From contig DIHI01000130.1 in the NCBI GenBank assembly GCA_002420085.1, forward strand, positions 3,785 to 29,310: a DNA stretch of 25,526 nucleotides, read 5' to 3'. The stretch is from Lysobacterales bacterium UBA5700. Lineage in GTDB: Bacteria; Pseudomonadota; Gammaproteobacteria; Xanthomonadales; Xanthomonadaceae. The notes beneath the pieces were generated by a model. It had not been told where the DNA came from. It made no database searches and worked only from the letters and a program-made list of their open reading frames with translations. The translations under genes were made by a program, and so were the position numbers. This document shows positions 1 through 7,116 of this stretch, one piece after another (within the stretch, counting starts at the first letter, position 1; the number at the start of each line of letters is the position of its first letter).

Positions 1-212
1 CCGACGATGCGCGCCGACTTGTAGTACGGCTTGTTGCTGTGCGCGCCGAGTTCGTTCATGGCATACAGCACGCGCCGATGCACCGGCTTGAGGCCATCGC
101 GGACATCGGGAAGCGCCCGGCCGACGATCACGCTCATCGCGTAGTCGAGGTAGCTGCGTCGCATCTCGTCTTCGAGATTGACCGGGATCACTTCCTTTGC
201 GAAATCAGACAT
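1..212 (-). CDS. gyrA: DNA gyrase subunit A, N-terminal fragment
   Basis: GyrA is the breakage-reunion subunit of the type II topoisomerase that introduces negative supercoils. Only about the first 70 residues lie in the window; the gene runs off the left edge. The start is the ATG at 212, giving [12 protein letters not shown], which matches the usual GyrA N-terminus. The near-invariant stretch [20 protein letters not shown] (residues 20-39) and [12 protein letters not shown] (45-56) follow. The visible end, KSARIVG, is the point where the quinolone-resistance region begins, so the usual resistance positions and the catalytic tyrosine are outside the window. A promoter candidate lies about 150 bases upstream. 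From memory, in Xanthomonads mtnA is the immediate upstream neighbour; here about 1.7 kb of other DNA separates them. Confidence 0.97.
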   Translation of the reverse strand, partial: MSDFAKEVIPVNLEDEMRRSYLDYAMSVIVGRALPDVRDGLKPVHRRVLYAMNELGAHSNKPYYKSARIV

Positions 213-363
213 GCGGTGTTCCGTTGGATTGGGGGATGGCGGCCGGACGCCGAGGCGGCTGGCCACGCATGATCGCGGGGGGCGGCGTCGCCGTGCGCGC
301 GTCCGCGCCCGGTTTGCTGCCGGTCGCGGACCGGACCCGGTCGGGCTCGGCCAAAGACAGTCG

Positions 364-393
364 ATGATAGCATGACGGCCTCGATCAGGTCAT
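364..393 (-). promoter_or_regulatory. Candidate sigma-70 promoter of gyrA
   Basis: Read on the minus strand, a -35-like ATGACC (393-388) is followed after 18 bases by TATCAT (369-364). The -10 is preceded by TG one base upstream (TGCTATCAT), an extended -10 arrangement. It would give a leader of roughly 145 bases before the gyrA ATG at 212. Called by eye only. Confidence 0.45.
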
Positions 394-476
394 GGGTTTT
401 GGTTGCTCAAACAAGCAGTTACTGCCTGCAATCAAGTGCTTGTGGGGTGCGTGCCGGACGGATTCGGGCTAACACG

Positions 477-566
477 GGGTCTCGCCCGTGGCGCCGCACC
501 CCGCTGATTCGATTGAACCGGAGTGAACCGCGCGACGACCGCCGGCAGTAGGCGTTCAGTGGCGCG
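477..566. repeat. Dispersed intergenic repeat, copy A
   Basis: This segment aligns with 20041-20144. The pair share TCGCCCGTGGCGCCGCA exactly (482-498 here, 20048-20064 there) and GCGACGACCGCC exactly (532-543 here, 20106-20117 there). The sequence between is about three-quarters alike once a short gap is allowed. Copy A lacks the bases that complete the hairpin in copy B. It contains no convincing reading frame. The family is unknown to me; translated in one frame it resembles the HGRDARAT-like peptides I recall from spurious annotations of intergenic repeats. Confidence 0.65.
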
Positions 567-744
567 CTTTGGGCCAACACGGCCCGCCTGCAACGCTTGT
601 CAGCACCTCCGCTCGGTGGGAAGATTCGAGACAGGCCCGGCTGCAAGCGTAGACTGCGGGCGGGTGTGGCGATTCGTCGTCGGACAGTGATAGGTCACCC
701 TCCTGTTTCCACGCACTGCCATCCATCGCGGACGATCTTCGAGA

Positions 745-1101
745 ATGACCATGGATATCGACATCCTTCTGAAGTGGGGGACACCCGTCGGTGCGGTAAT
801 TGTCTTTCTGGTTGGCGTGTATCAATGGGCGGACGCACGGCGGACAGAGACTGCGCAAAAACGGTTCGAGCAGTTTCATCGTGCGTTTGAGTGGGTGGCC
901 GGGCGCACAGCCACAGGACAGCTACTGGTAGATACCCAGCAGGCCATGGCCATCTATGAGTTGACCCACTTTCCAGAGTACAAGGACATTTCCATTCCCA
1001 TTATCGATTATTATCTGGAGCAGAGTGCGGGTCACGACAATTCAGGTTTGTTCCGGAAAGCGTTGCTCCATGCCAAGGCGAAGTTGGAGGCAGCGAAATG
1101 A
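745..1101 (+). CDS. Small orphan membrane-anchored protein
   Basis: I do not recognise the family of this 118-residue protein. One hydrophobic segment lies near the N-terminus (about residues 12-27, GTPVGAVIVFLVGVYQ). A basic and acidic, probably helical region follows (WADARRTETAQKRFEQFHRAF), then a mixed cytoplasmic-looking domain rich in tyrosine and lysine. One N-terminal helix followed by a soluble domain suggests a bitopic membrane protein. Starts at 745 or 751 (both ATG, in frame) are equally possible; no strong ribosome site separates them. Base composition and codon use are visibly less G+C-rich than in the flanking housekeeping genes. The gene ends 85 bases before an attC-like half-site, so it may be a captured integron cassette. 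That origin is inference. Confidence 0.7.
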   Translation: MTMDIDILLKWGTPVGAVIVFLVGVYQWADARRTETAQKRFEQFHRAFEWVAGRTATGQLLVDTQQAMAIYELTHFPEYKDISIPIIDYYLEQSAGHDNSGLFRKALLHAKAKLEAAK

Positions 1102-1176
1102 ATGGCGCCATGATCTGTGCATGGTGCGCAGCGCATGGCCCCGCCGGCCTCTGCGAAAAATCACCCACGACCGATG

Positions 1177-1192
1177 AATTCAGGCGTTAGGC
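1177..1192 (+). other. attC-like 3' half-site (possible integron cassette junction)
   Basis: The sequence AATTCAGGCGTTAGGC ends in GTTAGGC (1186-1192), which fits the attC R' core GTTRRRY. The preceding bases match the L' side of well-known sites: I recall aadA-type attC ending AATTCAAGCGTTAGAT, 13 of 16 identical. The next gene starts at 1200, eight bases after the core, as is usual for cassette genes. I could not find a matching RYYYAAC 5' core or a clear folded partner upstream, and no second attC follows 1760. This is a half-site at best. Confidence 0.4.
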
Positions 1193-1199
1193 ACCCAGT

Positions 1200-1760
1200 A
1201 TGCGCATCCGCATGGAAGGGACACTCACGAAGTGGAATGACGACCGGGGCTTCGGGTTCATCGCCCCGACCCGAGGCGGCCCTGAGGTTTTTGTCCATAT
1301 TTCCGCGTTTCCCAATGATGGGGTGCGCCCCACTCTCGGAGAAAAGCTGACCTTCGAGATTGAAACCGACAAGGATGGAAAGAAGCGGGCGAAGCACCTT
1401 TCATGTCCAGAACGTCCGTCTGTCAGACGTGCTCCCCCTGCGTCATTCCGCAGGCATGCCTCCTACCGCCGCAAGGAACGCACCGGGTTTTTCGCTCGGA
1501 TAATCCCGTTGCTCGTGGTGCTGGGGCTGATCGTCTATGGCTACGGTGAATACTCCCGTCGTGCCCTCTCGTTGACAGAAAACGCAGTCAAGCCGGCAAT
1601 TCAGGCGCCTGCGCAGATCTACCGCTGCGACGGTCGAACCCACTGCTCACACATGAGGTCTTGTGACGAAGCCACCTTTTTCCTTCGCAATTGCCCCGGC
1701 GTCAAAATGGACGGCGACCATGATGGTGTGCCCTGTGAGCAACAATGGTGTACGAGGTAG
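1200..1760 (+). CDS. Cold-shock domain / transmembrane / excalibur domain protein
   Basis: This 186-residue protein has three parts. Residues 5-68 form a cold-shock domain with RNP1-like RGFGFI (16-21) and RNP2-like VFVHIS (30-35), expected to bind single-stranded RNA or DNA. After a basic linker, residues about 98-115 form a transmembrane helix (ARIIPLLVVLGLIVYGYG). Residues 141-184 form an excalibur domain: YRCDGRTHCS, further paired cysteines, the calcium-loop pattern DGDHDG (171-176), then PCEQQWC. The likely topology is a cytoplasmic nucleic-acid-binding head and a periplasmic calcium-binding, disulphide-rich tail. This domain pairing exists in proteobacterial proteins I recall; its function is not established to my knowledge. 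The ATG at 1200 is eight bases after an attC-like core, and G+C is lower than in the neighbours, which suggests acquisition. Confidence 0.85.
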   Translation: MRIRMEGTLTKWNDDRGFGFIAPTRGGPEVFVHISAFPNDGVRPTLGEKLTFEIETDKDGKKRAKHLSCPERPSVRRAPPASFRRHASYRRKERTGFFARIIPLLVVLGLIVYGYGEYSRRALSLTENAVKPAIQAPAQIYRCDGRTHCSHMRSCDEATFFLRNCPGVKMDGDHDGVPCEQQWCTR

Positions 1761-1950
1761 GACGAGCCCGATCCCGGACCCGAGCGGCGCGATTGAGCCA
1801 TGAGATCCGAGGGTGCGGTCCGATGGCGCTGAAAATCAGCGATCAGTGGCAGGATTCAGACGGCAACCAGCGTGTCATGCACCGCTGGTGTCATGGCGAT
1901 GTTCTGGCCCGTTGAGACGTGCCGAGATATCCAGCGCTGGCTGGCGGGTG

Positions 1951-3006
1951 CTATGACGATGCTGTGAACAGTGCAGTCATGCCGGCCGCGTCCGGCTGCT
2001 CCAGTACGCCGCGTTCGGTGACGATGGCGTCGATCAATCCGGCTGGGGTGATGTCGAAGACCGGGTTCCAGGCATGCGCGCCTTCGGCCACGGTCCGCTG
2101 TCCGGCGAAGCTCAGCAATTCGTCGGGGCTGCGGGTCTCGATTTCGATGGCGTCGCCGCTGGCGGTCGCCATGTCCACGGTTGAGGACGCGGCCACCACC
2201 ATGGTGCGCACGCCGTAGTGGCGGGCGACGATGGCGAGTTGGCAGGTGCCGATCTTGTTGGCGACATCGCCATTGGCGCAGATGCGATCGGCGCCAACCA
2301 CCAGCCACTGCACGGCGCCGGTCTTCATCAGGTGCGCCGCCGCTGCATCGGCAATCAGGGTGACCGGGATGCCATCGCGCATCAGCTCCCAGACGGTCAG
2401 ACGGGCGCCTTGCAGCCAGGGTCGGGTTTCGCCGGCATGGACACGCTGGATTCGCCCGAGGGCATAGCCGGCGCGGATCACCCCGAGTGCGGTGCCGAAG
2501 CCGGCGGTCGCCAGCGAGCCGGTGTTGCAGTGGGTCAGAACACCGCTGCCGGGTGCGATCAGGTTGGCGCCCAGTTCGCCGAGACGGCGGTTGCAGCGTA
2601 GATCCTCGGCGACGATCGCCTCGACCTCGTCCGCCAGCCGCTGCTGCCAGTCGCTGCCCCAGCCGGGCAGGGCAGCGGCCAGCCGCGCCAGCGCCCATGC
2701 CAGGTTGACAGCGGTCGGTCGGGCGGCCCGCAGGTCGGCGAGGGTCGGCGCCAGTCGGGCCAGTGCTTCGCGGCCATCGACGGCGGTCAGCGCCCGTGCG
2801 GCCAGCAGCACGCCCCAGGCGGCAGCGATGCCGATCGCCGGTGCGCCGCGCACGACCAGGTCGCGGATCGCTGCGGCGACCGCGTCGGCGTCACGGCAAT
2901 CGACATGTTCGACCACGAACGGCAGCCGGCGTTGATCGAGCAGGCGCAGGCGATCGCCGAGCCACTGGATCGGGCGAACACGGTCGTAGCGGTCGAAATC
3001 GATCAT
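1951..3006 (-). CDS. mtnA: S-methyl-5-thioribose-1-phosphate isomerase
   Basis: MtnA converts 5-methylthioribose-1-phosphate to methylthioribulose-1-phosphate in methionine salvage. The product is 351 residues, the normal length. The frame stays open upstream, but the ATG at 3006 ([15 protein letters not shown]) gives the family N-terminus, and the extra upstream residues look random. Visible motifs are RGAPAIG (53-59), [18 protein letters not shown] with C160, and [19 protein letters not shown] with D240. These are the same numbers as the catalytic Cys and Asp I recall for the Bacillus enzyme. A -10-like TACACT lies 40 bases upstream. An mtaD-like deaminase of the same salvage route begins at 25304. 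Confidence 0.96.
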   Translation of the reverse strand: MIDFDRYDRVRPIQWLGDRLRLLDQRRLPFVVEHVDCRDADAVAAAIRDLVVRGAPAIGIAAAWGVLLAARALTAVDGREALARLAPTLADLRAARPTAVNLAWALARLAAALPGWGSDWQQRLADEVEAIVAEDLRCNRRLGELGANLIAPGSGVLTHCNTGSLATAGFGTALGVIRAGYALGRIQRVHAGETRPWLQGARLTVWELMRDGIPVTLIADAAAAHLMKTGAVQWLVVGADRICANGDVANKIGTCQLAIVARHYGVRTMVVAASSTVDMATASGDAIEIETRSPDELLSFAGQRTVAEGAHAWNPVFDITPAGLIDAIVTERGVLEQPDAAGMTALFTASS

Positions 3007-3045
3007 TCCGGCGGATCCGATCCAGGCACAGATGGCAGGGCGCTC

Positions 3046-3051
3046 AGTGTA
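3046..3051 (-). promoter_or_regulatory. Candidate -10 element of mtnA
   Basis: TACACT on the minus strand, 39 bases upstream of the mtnA ATG. The same hexamer sits 32 bases upstream of accD. No good -35 is visible at 16-18 bases, so this rests on the -10 alone. Confidence 0.35.
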
Positions 3052-3069
3052 CGTGCTTGGGCCGAGTCG

Positions 3070-3098
3070 ATGGCAGTCGCCGGGAATCGCGCTATCCT
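3070..3098 (+). promoter_or_regulatory. Candidate promoter of the 3197 gene
   Basis: ATGGCA (3070-3075) and TATCCT (3093-3098) are spaced by 17 bases and point rightward, about 100 bases before the ATG at 3197. It lies close to, and diverges from, the mtnA -10 candidate, so the two transcripts may share control. By eye only. Confidence 0.35.
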
Positions 3099-3196
3099 CT
3101 CGCCATGCGCCGGACCTGCCACATCGAGAATGCCCCCGTCCAGCCGTCGTTGCCGATGGCTGGCGGCAGTTCGGGTAATGGCGCGGGTGGGCTCGC

Positions 3197-4051
3197 ATGA
3201 GTGCCCGTGGCCGAGCCAGGTCGGAGACCGTCGAAGCCGATCTGCCGATGCTGTCCGACGACATGGCGATCGACAGTCTGCTGCATGCGGCGGCGGTCCG
3301 CGCCGGGGTCGGTGCCGGTCTCGGTCTGATCCTGGACGGGGTGCCGCTGTTGAAACCATTCGTGCCGACTCGGGTCAAGCGGGCGGCCAGCGGTCTCGGT
3401 GCCGATCAGGTGCAGCGGGAACTGGTCCGCAAGGTCTATGCCCGCCACGGACTTGCTCCGGCCCGCTGGGAGATCGATGCGGTGCTGGCAGTCGCCCAGT
3501 CGCAGGGGGTTCTGACGCCACTGGCGACCCGCGCGGGGCTGAATTCGCTGTTGTCGGCCTGGTTGCCGAGTGCCCTGGTCGGTCCGATCCTGCGCTACAC
3601 CCCGATCGAGGCCCTGATCGGACGTACCGCCAGGGCGGTTGCCTCCACCTGGGCCGCCGGTCGCTATGCCGATGGCGTCTGCAAACTGCGCCGGGCCGGT
3701 GCCGACTGGCTTCCGGCGCCGGTCGCCCGCGCCCTGACCCTGGCACCCGGCAAGCTGCGCGACTGGAGTGGCGAGGCGCTGTCACTGATGCTGCCGCCCT
3801 TGGAACTGGCCGGTCGCTGGTTGTCGGCATCGCCGTCGCAGGCCGCTTCCGACTCGCTGCCCGGCAAGAAAGCAGGCCAGTCGTCCGGAAAAACGGCGGT
3901 CAAGTCGGGCGCACGCCGGTCGGCTGGCAACGCGACAAGCCGGTCGCCACGCTCAGGTTCCCGTGTGTCTGCGGGCAGTCGATCCAGCGAGTCTGCGGCC
4001 CCGGTCGTGGCCGGAAAACGCCGCCGCACCGGCGCTGCACGATCGGACTGA
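3197..4051 (+). CDS. Uncharacterised protein with basic, low-complexity C-terminal tail
   Basis: The product is 284 residues and I do not recognise it with confidence. Residues about 22-60 and 110-160 contain weakly hydrophobic, glycine- and alanine-rich segments ([14 protein letters not shown]; a proline-containing [13 protein letters not shown] followed by an Ala-rich helix ending in AAGRYADGV). This layout is faintly reminiscent of DUF697/YcjF-type proteins, but I would not assign it. The last 70 or so residues are a Ser/Ala/Arg/Lys/Gly-rich disordered tail ending [12 protein letters not shown], strongly basic, as in proteins that touch nucleic acid or acidic lipid. Base composition matches the chromosome. 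It is divergent from mtnA and converges on epmA with a 25-base gap. The ATG at 3197 overlaps the TGA of a 31-codon frame that begins at 3105. Confidence 0.7.
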   Translation: MSARGRARSETVEADLPMLSDDMAIDSLLHAAAVRAGVGAGLGLILDGVPLLKPFVPTRVKRAASGLGADQVQRELVRKVYARHGLAPARWEIDAVLAVAQSQGVLTPLATRAGLNSLLSAWLPSALVGPILRYTPIEALIGRTARAVASTWAAGRYADGVCKLRRAGADWLPAPVARALTLAPGKLRDWSGEALSLMLPPLELAGRWLSASPSQAASDSLPGKKAGQSSGKTAVKSGARRSAGNATSRSPRSGSRVSAGSRSSESAAPVVAGKRRRTGAARSD

Positions 4052-4076
4052 CGTCCGGTCGGAGCGGTCGATCGGC

Positions 4077-5051
4077 TCAGGCGCGGCTGCTGGAAAAAGC
4101 CAGGCACTGGCCGATGTCGTCGGTTTCGAGCAGGGCCATCAGCAGGCGATCGACGCCCAGGGCCACCCCGGCGCAGGCTGGCAGGCCGTGTTCGAGTGCT
4201 GCCAGCAGGGCGGTGTCGAGTTCGGGAACCGGTTGCTTCCGGCTTCGGCGGCGGCTCTGATCGGCCAGGAAGCGGGCGCGCTGCTCCTTGGCATCGGCCA
4301 GTTCGTGGAAGCCATTGGCCAGTTCCAGCGGCCCCAGGTAGGCCTCGAAGCGTTCCGCGACCGGTGGCTCGCCGGGCCGTAGCCGAGCCAGGGCGCACTG
4401 TTCGGCCGGGAAGTCGTAGACCAGGGTCAGGGTGTCCGGTGGCAGATCCGGTTGGATGCGATGACTCATCAGCAGGTCCAGCCAGTCGCTGCGTTCCAGG
4501 CCCTCCGGGTCGATCCGCAGATCGGCCAGTGGTCGGCGCAGGGTGGCGATCCCGGCTCGGTGGGGATCGAAGCCGAAGCGCTGGTCGAACAGGTCGTGAT
4601 AGCTCAGTGCCTGCACCCGCAGGCTGCGGCCGCGTTCGGCCAGCACGGTGGTCACCAGTTCGGCCACTTCGTGCATCAAGCGGCGATGGTCCCAGCCGAG
4701 TCGATACCATTCCAGCATTGTGAATTCGGGCGTGTGGCGGGTGCCGGATTCGCCGTCGCGAAAGACCCGGCCCAGTTCGTAGCAATCGCCGATGCCGGCC
4801 GACAACAGCCGCTTGATCGCGAATTCCGGCGAGGTCCGCAGCCAGCGCGGTCCCGGGGCTCCGGCGGTCGGTCCGTTGAGATGGGTCGTCAGGCTCTCGA
4901 TGTTCGGGTCGCTGTTGCCGGCGCGCGACAGGATCGGGGTCTCGACTTCCAGCACGCCGCGTTCGGCGAAAAAGGCCCGGATGCGGGCATTCACGGCTGC
5001 CCGCATGCGGATCGCTGCCGGGCTGGCACTCGGTTGCCAGGGTCGGGTCAT
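4077..5051 (-). CDS. epmA: EF-P--(R)-beta-lysine ligase
   Basis: EpmA (PoxA/GenX) is a truncated class II lysyl-tRNA synthetase paralogue that activates (R)-beta-lysine with ATP and transfers it to Lys34 of EF-P. The product is 324 residues, the usual size, and it lacks the N-terminal anticodon-binding domain. Class II motif 2 appears as YELGRVFRDGESGTRHTPEF (residues 91-110) and motif 3 as GVALGVDRLLMALLE near the C-terminus. The N-terminal FFAERGVLEVETPILS is also typical. It is the last gene of the folC-dedD-cvpA-purF-epmA run, 39 bases after purF. Its partners epmB and efp are adjacent to each other about 19 kb away, so the pathway is complete in this window. Confidence 0.95.
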   Translation of the reverse strand: MTRPWQPSASPAAIRMRAAVNARIRAFFAERGVLEVETPILSRAGNSDPNIESLTTHLNGPTAGAPGPRWLRTSPEFAIKRLLSAGIGDCYELGRVFRDGESGTRHTPEFTMLEWYRLGWDHRRLMHEVAELVTTVLAERGRSLRVQALSYHDLFDQRFGFDPHRAGIATLRRPLADLRIDPEGLERSDWLDLLMSHRIQPDLPPDTLTLVYDFPAEQCALARLRPGEPPVAERFEAYLGPLELANGFHELADAKEQRARFLADQSRRRSRKQPVPELDTALLAALEHGLPACAGVALGVDRLLMALLETDDIGQCLAFSSSRA

Positions 5052-5090
5052 GGGCTGCCTGCGGAGTTGCCTGGCCAGTGACGATACCGT

Positions 5091-6560
5091 TCAGGCCGAG
5101 CGCCGGTTGCGCTTGGCTTCGTCCGAGCGCAGTTGTCGCAGGCGATCGAAGTAGCCGGGTTCGATGCCGGTTACGTAATCGCCGTCGAAACAGGACGAAT
5201 CGAAGCGGGTGACCTGTCGGCGTGAGCCCGAGACCGCCGCCACCAGGTCGGAGAGATCCTGGTAGATCAGCCAGTCGCAGCCGATCAGGGCGGCCACTTC
5301 CTCCTCGCTGCGGCCATGCGCGACCAGTTCCTCGGCGGCCGGCATGTCGATGCCGTAGACGTTCGGGTAGCGCACCGGCGGGGCTGCCGAGGCCAGGTAG
5401 ACCTTTCGGGCGCCGGCATCGCGCGCCATCTGGACGATCTGTCGGGAGGTGGTGCCGCGCACGATCGAGTCATCGACCAGCAGCACGACCCGGTCCTCGA
5501 ATTCCAGCGGGATCGGATTGAGTTTGCGGCGCACCGATCGGACCCGCTCGACCTGGCCGGGCATGATGAAGGTCCGACCGATGTAGCGATTCTTGATGAA
5601 GCCTTCGCGGTATTTCACGCCGAGTACATTGGCCAGTTCCAGGGCCGAGGTGCGCGAGGTGTCCGGGATCGGGATGACCGTGTCGATGTCGTGGTCGGGC
5701 CGCAGCCGCAGCAGCTTCTCGCCGAGCGCTACGCCCATCCGCATGCGCGCCTTGTGGACCGAGATGTCCTCGATCATCGAGTCCGGGCGGGCGAAATAGA
5801 CGTACTCGAAGATGCAGGGGGCGTGCGGGCGCGGCTCGGCACACGGGCGGCTGTGCAACTGGCCGTCGCCGGTCACCACCAGGCCCTCGCCCGGCAGGAC
5901 GTCGCGCAACCGCCGGAAGCCGAGGATGTCGAGGGCGACGCTTTCCGAGGCCAGCACGTACTCGCCCCCGGCCGCGCCCCGCCGATGGCCGAGCACCAGG
6001 GGCCGGATGCCGTTGGGGTCGCGGAAGGCGACCAGGCCGAGCCCGAGCACCAGGCAGACCACGGCGTAGCCGCCGACGCAGCGGCGATGGACGCCCGCCA
6101 CGGCGGCCAGGGCGGCGTCCGGACTGAGCGTACCCTGGCCGGCCAGTTCGTGAGCGAACACGTTCAGCAGCACTTCCGAGTCGGACTCGGTGTTGACGTG
6201 TCGTCGGTCGGCCTGGAACAACTGCTGGCGCAGTGCTTCAGTGTTGATGAGATTGCCGTTGTGGCCGAGCGCGATGCCATACGGCGAGTTGACGTAGAAC
6301 GGCTGCGCTTCGGCCGAGCCCTCCGAGCCGGCGGTGGGGTAGCGGCAGTGGCCGATGCCGACTTGGCCGGTCAGCGCCAGCATGTCGGGCTCGGAGAACA
6401 CCTCCTTGACCCCGCCATTGCCTTTGCGGACATGCAGGCGGGTGCCATCGACGGTGGCGATGCCGGCGGCGTCCTGGCCGCGATGCTGGAGCACGGTCAG
6501 GCCGTCGTAGAGTGCCGCTGCCACGGGCGTGGTGCCGGCGATACCAATGATTCCGCACAT
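5091..6560 (-). CDS. purF: Amidophosphoribosyltransferase
   Basis: PurF makes 5-phosphoribosylamine from PRPP and glutamine, the first committed step of purine synthesis. The protein is 489 residues. The start MCGIIGIAG places the glutaminase nucleophile at Cys2 with no propeptide, the enterobacterial type. The glutaminase domain shows HRGQDAAGI and [10 protein letters not shown]. The phosphoribosyltransferase half has the PRPP-binding loop [18 protein letters not shown]. There is no room for a cysteine-rich iron-sulphur extension. The ATG is one base after the cvpA stop, so translation is probably coupled. The order dedD-cvpA-purF is conserved in gammaproteobacteria; PurR or purine control cannot be judged from this internal position. 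Confidence 0.97.
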   Translation of the reverse strand: MCGIIGIAGTTPVAAALYDGLTVLQHRGQDAAGIATVDGTRLHVRKGNGGVKEVFSEPDMLALTGQVGIGHCRYPTAGSEGSAEAQPFYVNSPYGIALGHNGNLINTEALRQQLFQADRRHVNTESDSEVLLNVFAHELAGQGTLSPDAALAAVAGVHRRCVGGYAVVCLVLGLGLVAFRDPNGIRPLVLGHRRGAAGGEYVLASESVALDILGFRRLRDVLPGEGLVVTGDGQLHSRPCAEPRPHAPCIFEYVYFARPDSMIEDISVHKARMRMGVALGEKLLRLRPDHDIDTVIPIPDTSRTSALELANVLGVKYREGFIKNRYIGRTFIMPGQVERVRSVRRKLNPIPLEFEDRVVLLVDDSIVRGTTSRQIVQMARDAGARKVYLASAAPPVRYPNVYGIDMPAAEELVAHGRSEEEVAALIGCDWLIYQDLSDLVAAVSGSRRQVTRFDSSCFDGDYVTGIEPGYFDRLRQLRSDEAKRNRRSA

Positions 6561-6561
6561 G

Positions 6562-7116
6562 TCAGGTCATGCCCGCCTGGGTCGCCGGATGTCGCCCGGT
6601 GACGACCTCCGGCACCGGTTCGGCCTGAAAATTCAGGTGCTCGCGCACGCTGTCCGGCAGCCTGGAGCCGAGCCACAGGGCATAGCGCTCGAAGGTCGGC
6701 AGCAGGCGCGAGCGTTGCCACCAGTCGTCCTGCGGGATCGGGGTGAATCCGAGCAGCAGGACCACCACCGACACCAGCACCACGCCACGTGCCAGGCCGA
6801 ACAACAGGCCGAGCATGCGGTCGGTGCCGGTCAGGCCGGTCGCCTGCACCAGCTTGGCGACCAGCCAGGTCAGCACGGCGCCGACCAGCAGGGCGCCGAT
6901 GAACAGCACGCCGAAGGCGATGAAATAGCGTGCCGATGGCGGCTCGATTCGATCCTCGAACAGGGTCGAGACCGGCTGGCCGAATCGGAATGCCAGCCAG
7001 AACGCCGCCAGCCAGATCAGCAGCGACAGCACTTCCACTGCCAGCCCGCGCCACAGCCCGAACAGTGCCGAGAGCATCAGGACGGCGAGCACTGCGATAT
7101 CCGCCCCGTTGCTCAT
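6562..7116 (-). CDS. cvpA: CvpA family inner-membrane protein
   Basis: CvpA is an inner-membrane protein first linked to colicin V production and later to envelope stress and bile tolerance; its molecular activity is unknown. The product is 184 residues with four predicted membrane helices, at about 6-24, 28-46, 64-90 and 103-123. They include the signature [20 protein letters not shown] and the conserved [19 protein letters not shown] in the fourth helix. The cytoplasmic tail is polar and short. The start overlaps the dedD stop by one base (TGATG), and purF begins one base after its stop. This spacing indicates co-translation within one operon. Confidence 0.93.
   Translation of the reverse strand: MSNGADIAVLAVLMLSALFGLWRGLAVEVLSLLIWLAAFWLAFRFGQPVSTLFEDRIEPPSARYFIAFGVLFIGALLVGAVLTWLVAKLVQATGLTGTDRMLGLLFGLARGVVLVSVVVLLLGFTPIPQDDWWQRSRLLPTFERYALWLGSRLPDSVREHLNFQAEPVPEVVTGRHPATQAGMT

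Larger units (their letters stand above)
213..744. other. Intergenic stretch between gyrA and the first accessory gene
   Basis: This non-coding stretch of 532 bases holds the gyrA promoter candidate (364-393) and one copy of a dispersed repeat (about 477-566). A short imperfect direct repeat also occurs: GGCCCGCCTGCAACGCT at 581-597 and GGCCCGGCTGCAAGCGT at 634-650, two mismatches in 17. A weak plus-strand promoter candidate for the 745 gene is GAGACA (628-633), 16 bases, TAGACT (650-655). The reading frames that cross this stretch have no recognisable protein character, and I treat them as chance. Confidence 0.6.

Noticed and set aside
505..525. tRNA T-loop-like GGTTCAATCGAATC on the minus strand within repeat copy A
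   Set aside because: No flanking acceptor, D or anticodon arm could be fitted, and the matching part of copy B does not keep the motif.
556..879. Minus-strand frame between gyrA and the 745 gene
   Set aside because: No family character, and it overlaps the better-supported 745 gene and the repeat region.
1031..1046. Possible 5' half of an attC (GACAATTC) within the 745 gene
   Set aside because: It does not fit RYYYAAC, is about 150 bases from the 3' core and lies inside coding sequence.
1866..1889. Inverted repeat ACCAGCG / CGCTGGT downstream of the excalibur gene, as terminator
   Set aside because: Seven-base stem with a ten-base loop, but no T-run on either strand; too weak to call.
2905..4260. 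Plus-strand frame of 451 codons
   Set aside because: It overlaps mtnA, the 3197 gene and epmA in the wrong frames and has an arginine/glycine/serine-rich shadow composition.
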